Source: JAQVWU01 sp964628455 (GTDB taxonomy: Bacteria; Bacillota; Clostridia; Oscillospirales; CAG-272). Taken from it: DNA of 64,000 bases. The stretch covers positions 31,295 to 95,294 of the forward strand of contig CAZVPD010000003.1 of assembly GCA_964628455.1 (NCBI GenBank), given 5' to 3'. Position 1 is the stretch's first letter; every line of letters starts with the position of its first letter. The notes beneath the pieces are model-generated. The model had not been told where the DNA came from, searched no databases, and saw nothing but the letters and a program-made list of their open reading frames with translations. Below are positions 9,419-16,336 of the stretch, one piece after another. The position numbers were made by a program, and so were the translations under genes.

Positions 9419-11371
9419 ATGTCAGCTTATATCCCTTTCCCGGCGTATTACGATGACGCCCCGCTCGATCTTTCCTTTGTCTATAAAAATGAAAAGCCTG
9501 CCGGACGGCACGGCTTTCTGAAAGCGGAAGGGGCTTCGTTTGTCTTCGAGGACGGAACTCCGGGGCGCTTCTGGGGAACGAATTTCAACGGCGGAGCCAA
9601 TTTCCCCGAATTCGGCTGCTCCGAAAAAACAGCGCGGCGCTTGGCGAAAATCGGCGTGAACATCGTAAGGTTTCATCAGCTGGATGCCGAGTGGGACACG
9701 CCGAATCTTTTCGCTTTCAGCAACGGAAAACGCTGCGGCAGCACAACCGAACTCGACACGGAGAGCATGAAAAGGCTCGATTATCTTGTTTACTGCCTCA
9801 AAGAGCAGGGGATCTATGTATATATCGACATTTTTACCTACAGGAAGTTTAAAACAGGCGACGGTGTGGAAAATGCGGGTGCTCTTGCCGATGCCGCGAA
9901 ACCTTATTCGGGGTATAACCGCCGTCTGATCGACCTTCAGAAAAAGCTGGCTTATGACCTATGGAACCATTATAACCCGTATACGGACCTGTATTACAAG
10001 GACGACCCGGTCTTTGTCCTGTGTGAAGTTGTCAACGAAAGCGACCTGTTCTCCCGCAGCATCAGCACCGAACCTTATTTACAGGAGTTCCGTCATCTTT
10101 TTAAAGTATGGCTTGAAGAAAAGGGCATTCGGTTTGATGCCGGCTCTTGTGACGTAAACGGTTCGGAAGAACCTCTTATCCGTTTTAAAATCGAACTCCA
10201 GGAAAAATATTACACCGAAATGATCGGATTTATGAGGGAGATCGGGGTGAAGATCCCCCTGACCGGCACCAACTGGTCCATAAACAAAGCGTGCTCCAAA
10301 ACTCAGCTGGTGACGGATTACACCGACAGCCATGTTTATTATTATGACTGGCGCTGGGGTGAATTTAAAAAATCATGCATGAATAAAGCGATCACCGAAA
10401 CCCCCGACTGCGGGTTCGGCATGCTCTCCACCATGCGCGCAGCCGACAAGCCTTTCTTCGTCTCGGAATGGGATATGCCCTGGCCGAATGAATACCGTGC
10501 CGAAAGTCCGATTCTGTTTGCGGCAGTCGGTTCTTTTCAGGGCTGGTCGGGTTTTACGATCCATACATACGCATACAATGCGCGGCTTATGCATATGAAT
10601 ATTCTGGGCAAAGAATTTTCGTCCGACACAATAGGAAATGTTCCCTATCGCGAGGGTATTTTCTCCACATGGAACGATCCGGCGAAATTCGGTCTGTTCT
10701 ATCACGCAGCCCTGATTACCCGGCGCGGAGACGTTCCCGTGTCCGAGAAGCTCATCGAAGTAAATACCGACCCCTTTAAAGGCGGCGGAAGGGCGGCTTT
10801 TACGGCATCAAGCGAGCAGAACCGCGTCGCCTGCAACTACAACGGCTCCGGTGTCGATGAAGACAATTCTCTCGTTGACCTGGATTCGGGTGAAGTCAGG
10901 TCGGATAACGGCTGCCTGTACCGAAGCTGGCGAAAGCGCTACGGTACGATTGACACTTTACGCACAAAATGCGCATACGGTTTCCTTGCCGAAAACGGTA
11001 AAATCGAACTGAACGGGATCACTTTCGAATGTTCGACCGATTTCGCCGTTCTGGCTTTGAGTTCCCTCACCGACATGCCCCTTTGCGAGACGGATAACAT
11101 TTTATTCACCGCTGTCGGCCGGGCTAAAAATACGGACGCCGTCTTTGACGGTGAAGTCATGAAGGAATACGGCAGACCTCCGATTCTGATCGAAGTGATC
11201 GAAGCCGAAATCGCTTTAAAGACATCGCAGCCGAATCTCAGATGCAGGGCAGTCAACGCGGAGGGTTTTTATGTCGGCACACTTCCTTCATGGTATGACG
11301 GGGAAGGAGTGTTTCACGTGAAAACCGGCGGGACGATGAGGAGCATGTACTATCTGATCGCCGCGGAATAA
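9419..11371 (+). CDS. Clan GH-A glycoside hydrolase (GH5-like)
   Basis: A 650-residue protein without a signal peptide. The N-terminal part has the look of a clan GH-A (beta/alpha)8 barrel: RFWGTNFNGGANFP, then IVRFHQLD, with a probable acid/base Glu207 in the VVNES motif after beta-strand 4 and a probable nucleophile Glu350 in FFVSEWDMPWPNE after strand 7. About 200 further residues form a beta-rich C-terminal region. It resembles GH5-type or related unclassified cellulase-like enzymes, and the substrate is unknown. The start has a GGAGAG ribosome binding site 20 bp after the previous gene. It is the last gene of the run and is followed by a bidirectional terminator. A 14/16 match to parS lies in its 3' end. 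Confidence 0.75.
   Translation: MSAYIPFPAYYDDAPLDLSFVYKNEKPAGRHGFLKAEGASFVFEDGTPGRFWGTNFNGGANFPEFGCSEKTARRLAKIGVNIVRFHQLDAEWDTPNLFAFSNGKRCGSTTELDTESMKRLDYLVYCLKEQGIYVYIDIFTYRKFKTGDGVENAGALADAAKPYSGYNRRLIDLQKKLAYDLWNHYNPYTDLYYKDDPVFVLCEVVNESDLFSRSISTEPYLQEFRHLFKVWLEEKGIRFDAGSCDVNGSEEPLIRFKIELQEKYYTEMIGFMREIGVKIPLTGTNWSINKACSKTQLVTDYTDSHVYYYDWRWGEFKKSCMNKAITETPDCGFGMLSTMRAADKPFFVSEWDMPWPNEYRAESPILFAAVGSFQGWSGFTIHTYAYNARLMHMNILGKEFSSDTIGNVPYREGIFSTWNDPAKFGLFYHAALITRRGDVPVSEKLIEVNTDPFKGGGRAAFTASSEQNRVACNYNGSGVDEDNSLVDLDSGEVRSDNGCLYRSWRKRYGTIDTLRTKCAYGFLAENGKIELNGITFECSTDFAVLALSSLTDMPLCETDNILFTAVGRAKNTDAVFDGEVMKEYGRPPILIEVIEAEIALKTSQPNLRCRAVNAEGFYVGTLPSWYDGEGVFHVKTGGTMRSMYYLIAAE
11310..11325 (+). 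other. Degenerate parS-like site inside a CDS
   Basis: The 16-mer TGTTTCACGTGAAAAC matches the parS consensus TGTTTCACGTGAAACA at 14 of 16 positions, and the central 12-bp palindrome is intact. It encodes Val-Phe-His-Val-Lys near the end of the GH-A hydrolase, so it may be a coding coincidence. Two perfect parS sites lie at 16.3 and 23.5 kb. Confidence 0.4.
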
Positions 11372-11379
11372 GACAAACG

Positions 11380-11425
11380 TAAAAAAAGGGCTGCCTTCTG
11401 ATTTTTAAGGCAGTCCTTTTTTGCG
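11380..11425. terminator. Bidirectional intrinsic terminator
   Basis: A stem of GGCTGCCTT pairing with AAGGCAGTCC around a short loop is flanked by a run of A on the left and a run of T on the right. It therefore works on both strands, between the convergent GH-A hydrolase gene (ending 11371) and the lipoprotein gene (ending 11442). Confidence 0.85.
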
Positions 11426-11441
11426 GATTCAGACCGCGTTT

Positions 11442-12908
11442 TTATTCCATAGACTGAATCGTTGTGATAAGTTTGTCGATTGCCGACTGCATCAGTTTTT
11501 CTTTTCCGGCAAACATACTCACAACATCGGTTTTCTTGTTCGGATGAAGCCGCAGAAAGGCTTCGTTAAATCCGCCGAACTGATAAAACTCGCCAAGATC
11601 ATACACTCTGGTTGAAAATATGATATCCAGCATATCCACCGACTCTTCATCGCGTGAATATTTATCCCTGAGCACCGTGTCATAATAAGCCGGGATCAGC
11701 GTATACCGGGATTCCGCAGCCAGCGCTTCGAGTATAATTCCGGTTCGTTCCGTATCCGGTGCGGATTTTGGAACAACCATGATTCCCGAAGTGTGGATCG
11801 AAACGGAATGTCCGTAATTCTCCTGCGTTTCGCTGAACTTGGGCACGGGAAGGATTCCGAAATCGCTTTCGATTGACCGGAAGTTCTCTGTGACGGTGAT
11901 TCTCTCGACATAAAACAGAAATCGGTCTGTTCCCATCATTGTAATCGGAGTGATGTTTTTATCCGTGATGTTGTCGGTATGCAGGAAGTAGGATGTGTCG
12001 TAGATCATCTCGATGATTTTTTCGGCTACGCCGATGGTATGCTCATCGTTGAAAGCGATGACGGGCAGGTCGTTTTCATCCTTTGAAGCATAGCGCCCCC
12101 CGCTGCCGTGCAGGATGATATACGTCCAGTCATCATAAGCCACAATTCCCCAGATATCCGCTTCATTCATCATTCCGTCGCCGTTGAGGTCCGATACCAC
12201 GCTTTTCGCAAGTTCCTCCATTTTATCAAGCGTCCATTTGTTTTCATAAACCAGGCTGTACAGATTCCCGGCCGAATAATTCTCAGCCACATTTTTGTTG
12301 TAATAGATGCACGCCGTGGCTCCCTTGTCCATCAGAGTGATATCGGATTCCATCATGAAAAGTCTGCCGTCGATCGACAGTTCGGCCGCAGCCTGAGAGT
12401 CCCACCATGGTTTGTCCCAGTCGGCGAATTCAAGTTCATTCAGGTCAAGAAGCACACCCGCCGAAACAAGCTGCGTGCTTTCGTAAGTCCTGGGAAAGTA
12501 AACGTCAAAAGCGTTATCGCCGGCCTGAACGGCTTTTTTACAGACGGAGATCAGCTGATTGATTTCGATATATTCACTGGCTATGCTTATTTTATACTTT
12601 TCCTCGATTGTCCGGTTGCGTGAATAGACAGCGTCGTTGATCACTTCTCCGTCCAGAACCTCGGCGTCAAGGTCGGTCAGAATCGTCCAGCCGTCGATGA
12701 CCCAGTGTGCAATGTTAAACTGATAACCGTCATAATCCGAATCCGGAAGTTCGGGGTATACGCGGGTATCCTCAGGCTGTGTTTCGACGGCTTCAGACGT
12801 CGTCTCCGCAGTCGCTTCCGGAGACGCACCGCCCTCCCCGCAGGCAGCGGCAGAACAGATGAATGCAGTCAGAATCAGCAGGGCGGCAAAACGGGCGAAT
12901 AAACTCAT
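11442..12908 (-). CDS. Solute-binding-type lipoprotein
   Basis: A 488-residue lipoprotein with signal peptide and lipobox SAAAC (Cys23), followed by a Glu/Thr-rich linker. It is a paralogue of the lipoproteins at 6374, 7932 and 33102: LPDSDYDGYQF opening strand, GEVINDAVYSRNRTIEEKY, KPWWD, a calcium-type loop SDLNGDGMMNEAD and GILPVPKFSETQ. It is encoded alone on the minus strand between convergent and divergent neighbours, with its own near-consensus promoter at 12942-12970 and a terminator at 11380-11425, so it is a single-gene transcript. A GGAGGG ribosome binding site precedes the ATG. No transporter permease is linked to it. Its ligand is unknown. Confidence 0.8.
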   Translation of the reverse strand: MSLFARFAALLILTAFICSAAACGEGGASPEATAETTSEAVETQPEDTRVYPELPDSDYDGYQFNIAHWVIDGWTILTDLDAEVLDGEVINDAVYSRNRTIEEKYKISIASEYIEINQLISVCKKAVQAGDNAFDVYFPRTYESTQLVSAGVLLDLNELEFADWDKPWWDSQAAAELSIDGRLFMMESDITLMDKGATACIYYNKNVAENYSAGNLYSLVYENKWTLDKMEELAKSVVSDLNGDGMMNEADIWGIVAYDDWTYIILHGSGGRYASKDENDLPVIAFNDEHTIGVAEKIIEMIYDTSYFLHTDNITDKNITPITMMGTDRFLFYVERITVTENFRSIESDFGILPVPKFSETQENYGHSVSIHTSGIMVVPKSAPDTERTGIILEALAAESRYTLIPAYYDTVLRDKYSRDEESVDMLDIIFSTRVYDLGEFYQFGGFNEAFLRLHPNKKTDVVSMFAGKEKLMQSAIDKLITTIQSME

Positions 12909-12941
12909 TACAATCCCTCCTCTATCATCTTATATAAATAT

Positions 12942-12970
12942 ATAATAGCATATTCCTGACGGACTGTCAA
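12942..12970 (-). promoter_or_regulatory. Sigma-A promoter of the 11442-12908 lipoprotein gene
   Basis: Reading the minus strand, TTGACA (12970-12965), a 17-bp spacer and TATTAT (12947-12942). The -10 lies about 35 bp upstream of the start codon. Confidence 0.8.
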
Positions 12971-13058
12971 TAATCAATACAAACTCGCGGACCATTGCCA
13001 AATAATTCTGAGGACGGCAGAATCTCCGTTATAATGATTCCGCCTTATAAAATTGTCC

Positions 13059-13087
13059 TTGACATAAACAGAACTTTTATATATAAT
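13059..13087 (+). promoter_or_regulatory. Consensus sigma-A promoter of the oxidoreductase gene at 13151
   Basis: TTGACA (13059-13064), a 17-bp spacer and TATAAT (13082-13087): both hexamers are perfect. The -10 is 63 bp upstream of the ATG at 13151. This promoter is divergent from the lipoprotein promoter at 12942-12970, and the two -35 elements are about 90 bp apart. Confidence 0.88.
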
Positions 13088-13150
13088 AATACCGTAAACA
13101 GCCCGCAGGCAGGTTATTTTAAATTTATTATATATCTCGGAGGTTTTCAG

Positions 13151-14236
13151 ATGAAAAAGGTAAAAATCGGAATAATAGGATGCGGCGGTATTGCCAACGG
13201 AAAGCATATGCCCGCGCTCAAGCGCCTTAAAACAGCGGATATGGTGGCGTTCTGCGATATCGTGACAGAGCGCGCCGAAAAAGCCGCAAAGGAATACGGC
13301 GCTGCCGGAGCCAAGGTTTATTCGGATTATAAGGAACTCCTTGCCGATAAGACCATTGATGTTGTTCATGTTCTGACGCCCAACCGCATGCACAGCCCCA
13401 TTACCGTCGACGCTCTCGACGCCGGCAAACATGTCATGTGCGAGAAACCTATGGCAATAAACACCGCCGAAGCTCAGAAAATGGTGGAAGCCGCAAAGCG
13501 CAACAAACGCAAACTCACCATCGGATATCAGAACCGCCAGCGTCCCGACTCGCTCTATCTTAAGAAAGAAGCGTCCGACGGAACTTTCGGCGAAATATAT
13601 TATGCCAAAGCTACCGCAATACGCCGCCGCGCGGTTCCGACCTGGGGCGTGTTCTTAAATGAATTTGAACAGGGCGGCGGTCCGCTTATAGATATCGGAA
13701 CGCACGCGCTTGACCTCACCCTCTGGATAATGGACAATTACAAACCCAAATACTGTCTGGGAACCACTTTCCACAAACTCAACGGACTTGCTCCCGATGC
13801 TCAGGGAAATGCCTGGGGCACCTGGGACCCCGCCAAATTTACTGTGGAGGACTCCGCATTCGGCTTTGTCGTTATGGAAAACGGAGCGACCATCATTCTT
13901 GAGTCTTCATGGGCGCTGAATTCACTTGATGTACGCGAAGCGGTCACCACCGTCTGCGGTACGATAGCGGGAGGCGATATGGAAGGCGGCGTCCGCATCA
14001 ACGGAATACGGAACGGCCGTCAGTATGTCCTCAAACCCGATCTCAGCGCGGGCGGAGCCGCTTTTTACGAGGGAGACGGAAACGAGGAAGCGCACCAGCG
14101 TGAAGCGCGCCTTTGGATCGATGCGGTTATCAACGATAAAACGCCTTTTGTTCTTCCCGAGCAGGCATTCTGCGTGACCCAGATACTCGAGGGCATTTAC
14201 GAATCCGCAAAAACCGGAACGGTATTCAATTTCTGA
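13151..14236 (+). CDS. Gfo/Idh/MocA family oxidoreductase
   Basis: A 361-residue NAD(P)-dependent oxidoreductase. The Rossmann domain starts right after the initiator with KIGIIGCGGIANGKH (GxGGxA dinucleotide motif, residues 5-19). The family's catalytic CEKPMA lysine motif lies near residue 100, followed by a C-terminal alpha/beta domain with DIGTHALDL, where the conserved His acts in catalysis. The frame is open from 12995, but the start at 13151 is fixed by the GGAGG ribosome binding site and the onset of homology. Members oxidise sugars, polyols or their derivatives, often at C2 or C3. A TIM-barrel sugar isomerase/epimerase follows at 14376; such pairs occur in 3-keto-sugar pathways. The substrate is unknown. 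Confidence 0.9.
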   Translation: MKKVKIGIIGCGGIANGKHMPALKRLKTADMVAFCDIVTERAEKAAKEYGAAGAKVYSDYKELLADKTIDVVHVLTPNRMHSPITVDALDAGKHVMCEKPMAINTAEAQKMVEAAKRNKRKLTIGYQNRQRPDSLYLKKEASDGTFGEIYYAKATAIRRRAVPTWGVFLNEFEQGGGPLIDIGTHALDLTLWIMDNYKPKYCLGTTFHKLNGLAPDAQGNAWGTWDPAKFTVEDSAFGFVVMENGATIILESSWALNSLDVREAVTTVCGTIAGGDMEGGVRINGIRNGRQYVLKPDLSAGGAAFYEGDGNEEAHQREARLWIDAVINDKTPFVLPEQAFCVTQILEGIYESAKTGTVFNF

Positions 14237-14262
14237 TCTTTTTTCGGTCTGAATAACAAACT

Positions 14263-14294
14263 GCGGGCAGAGACCGGAAGTTTTCTCTGCCCGC
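14263..14294 (+). terminator. Intercistronic stem-loop, possible weak terminator
   Basis: GCGGGCAGAGA (14263-14273) pairs perfectly with TCTCTGCCCGC (14284-14294) around a 10-base loop, followed by the short pyrimidine tract TTCTT. The T-run is weak, so this may reduce rather than stop transcription into the gene at 14376. Confidence 0.6.
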
Positions 14295-14375
14295 TTCTTG
14301 CATGAAGACCTGTTTTCATTGGATCCGGATCATTGCATCCATAGAATAAAATTAAATATTCAGGAGGATATTCAG

Positions 14376-15344
14376 ATGAAATTAAGCGTTTTCACCGCAC
14401 TGTACGGCGGATTGCCGCTGGAAGAAGCACTCGGCAAATTAAATGCTCTCGGCGTTGATACCGTCGAAATCGGAGCAGGCGGTTATCCCGGAAAATCCCA
14501 TTGCAATCCCGCCGAACTGCTCGCCGACGCCGATAAATTCTACGAATTCAAATCGGTCCTGCGCCGTCATCAGACAGACATCTGTGCGCTTTCGGTACAC
14601 GGAAATCCCGTTCATCCGAATGCCGCGACGGCACAGGCGTTTGACACCGATTTCCGCAGCGCGGTTCTTCTGGCTGAAAAGCTGGATATCAAAACCGTCA
14701 TAACCTTTTCCGGCTGTCCGGGAGATGCTCCCGGCGCTTCGTATCCGAACTGGGTCACATGTCCCTGGCCGGATGATTTTCTCACAGTCCTTGAATATCA
14801 ATGGAATGAAGTATTGATCCCGTATTGGAAAGAAGCCGCTTCTTTTGCCGCGCAGCACGGCGTAAACCGTATAGCGCTCGAAATGCATCCCGGTTTCTGT
14901 GTATACAATCCGGCAACTCTTCTGCGCCTGCGTGAGGCGGTCGGCGATGTGATCGGCGCAAACTTCGACCCGAGCCACCTGGTCTGGCAGGGTATGGATC
15001 CCGTTGCCGCGATCCGTAAATTAAAAGGCGCCGTTTATCACTTCCACGCCAAGGACACCAAGATCGATCCGTATAACACGGCTGCCGACGGCGTACTCGA
15101 TACAAAGCATTACGGCGACGAAATTCACCGTTCCTGGGTCTTCCGTTCGGTGGGTTACGGAAACACGATGCAGTACTGGCGTGATATGATCAGCAATCTG
15201 CGCCTGATCGGATATGACGGTGTGCTTTCGATCGAACATGAAGACAGCCTTATGTCGATTGACGAAGGACTGTCCAAAGCCGTGGACTTTTTAAATAAAG
15301 TGCTTATAAAAGAACCGAAGCCATCCTCCATGTCATGGGCCTGA
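14376..15344 (+). CDS. TIM-barrel sugar phosphate isomerase/epimerase
   Basis: A 322-residue protein of the AP endonuclease 2/xylose isomerase-like TIM barrel superfamily (IolE/DTE type). Visible features are GVDTVEIGAGGYPG near the N-terminus, a metal-ligand glutamate in IALEMHPGF, NFDPSHLVWQG, YHFHAKDT and a final Glu in LSIEHED; together these form the usual Glu/Asp/His metal site. The start at 14376 (MKLSVF) has a strong AGGAGG ribosome binding site, and the upstream ATG at 14298 has none. It follows the Gfo/Idh/MocA gene after 139 bp that contain a stem-loop. The pair probably processes one sugar through oxidation and isomerisation or elimination; the actual reaction is unknown. Confidence 0.85.
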   Translation: MKLSVFTALYGGLPLEEALGKLNALGVDTVEIGAGGYPGKSHCNPAELLADADKFYEFKSVLRRHQTDICALSVHGNPVHPNAATAQAFDTDFRSAVLLAEKLDIKTVITFSGCPGDAPGASYPNWVTCPWPDDFLTVLEYQWNEVLIPYWKEAASFAAQHGVNRIALEMHPGFCVYNPATLLRLREAVGDVIGANFDPSHLVWQGMDPVAAIRKLKGAVYHFHAKDTKIDPYNTAADGVLDTKHYGDEIHRSWVFRSVGYGNTMQYWRDMISNLRLIGYDGVLSIEHEDSLMSIDEGLSKAVDFLNKVLIKEPKPSSMSWA

Positions 15345-15353
15345 CCGGGATTC

Positions 15354-15391
15354 AAAAAAGGGGAGACATTAAAAACGTCCTCCCTTTTTTT
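15354..15391. terminator. Bidirectional intrinsic terminator
   Basis: A-run plus GGGGAGAC pairs, with one bulge, with GTCCTCCC plus a seven-base T-run. It separates the convergent isomerase gene (+, ending 15344) and pyrE (-, ending 15422). Confidence 0.85.
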
Positions 15392-15421
15392 ATTATTCGG
15401 ATCGGCCGGCGTATGCGGCAT

Positions 15422-16099
15422 TTATTTTTTAACGCAGAATTCATCGATATATCTGTCCATCCGCATGAGCAGGCCGGTATCTGTCCTTCCGCTGATATAA
15501 TCCCTGATTTCTCTTACCGTTACGATCGGAAAGACTTCGATTCCGAATTCGTTTTTCACCTCATCCGACGCTGTTATGCCCGCCGGCGTGCGTTCTTCGC
15601 GGTTCACCGAAATAAACATGGCGGGTATCTCCGCTTTTGCGGCTGCGCGGAGCAGCGGAACCGTTTCGCGTACCGCCGTCCCCGCGGTTATGACATCCTC
15701 GATAATGAGGATTTTGTCGCCGTCTTCCGGTGCCGAACCGATAAAAATTCCGCCTTCGCCGTGGTCTTTGACTTCTTTGCGGTTGAAGCAGTATTTCAGG
15801 TCCGCATTGTATTTCTGATACAGTGCGCAGGAAGCGGCTGCCGCAAGGGGGATGCCTTTATAGGCGGGACCGAACAGCAGGAATCTGCCGTCGGGACGCC
15901 GCAGTTTGTCTTCTCCGACAGCCGCGGCTATACAGTCCGCATAGAACCCCCCCAGCCTTGAAAGCTGGCTGCCTGTTCTGTATTTGCCCGTATTGATGAA
16001 ATACGGTGATTTGCGTCCGCTTTTTAAAGTAAAATCCCCGAAAACAAGCACTTCGGACTCGAGCATCAGCTCAATAAAATCGGATTTGTATTTCTGCAT
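15422..16099 (-). CDS. pyrE: Orotate phosphoribosyltransferase
   Basis: A 225-residue type I phosphoribosyltransferase that transfers phosphoribose from PRPP to orotate to give OMP in pyrimidine synthesis. The PRPP-binding motif ILIIEDVITAGTA is near residues 125-137, and an N-terminal FTLKSGRKSPYF segment is typical of OPRTases. The start was moved to 16099 (MQKYKSDF), where homology begins behind a GAGG site; the longer frame to 16183 adds 28 unrelated residues. No other pyr gene is in the window. It lies downstream of the GT4-CsaB fusion gene in the same direction, and the 237-bp gap holds the long parS palindrome. Confidence 0.92.
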   Translation of the reverse strand: MQKYKSDFIELMLESEVLVFGDFTLKSGRKSPYFINTGKYRTGSQLSRLGGFYADCIAAAVGEDKLRRPDGRFLLFGPAYKGIPLAAAASCALYQKYNADLKYCFNRKEVKDHGEGGIFIGSAPEDGDKILIIEDVITAGTAVRETVPLLRAAAKAEIPAMFISVNREERTPAGITASDEVKNEFGIEVFPIVTVREIRDYISGRTDTGLLMRMDRYIDEFCVKK

Positions 16100-16290
16100 G
16101 GCAATACCTCGCTGAATTGTTTTGATGATTCTTATAAACTGCGGAAAGCAGTCTTTGTCTGTTTCCGTTTGCCTTAACGGCATACGGATATAAACGCAGC
16201 CGCGGTATCCGTATAATCCGTAAACTTATAAAAATTTTTTTGAAACCGGTTTTCATCCCGGGATGCGGAACGGCGGGTTTTCCGAGTTGA

Positions 16291-16326
16291 CCCGCGTCGA
16301 TGTTTCACGTGAAACATTGACGCGGG
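16291..16326. other. parS: parS centromere site within a 36-bp palindrome
   Basis: The 16-mer TGTTTCACGTGAAACA at 16301-16316 is a perfect parS, the ParB/Spo0J binding site for chromosome segregation. The symmetry continues beyond it on both sides: positions 16291-16300 pair with 16317-16326, apart from one G-T mismatch (16299/16318), which adds CCCGCGTC/GACGCGGG arms. The element lies in the gap between pyrE and the GT4-CsaB gene, 5.2 kb from parB. Confidence 0.95.
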
Positions 16327-16336
16327 ATATCTGTTC

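Noticed and set aside
12108..12623. A 171-codon plus-strand frame opposite the lipoprotein gene at 11442-12908
   Set aside because: Antisense to a gene with signal peptide, lipobox, promoter and terminator; no independent support.
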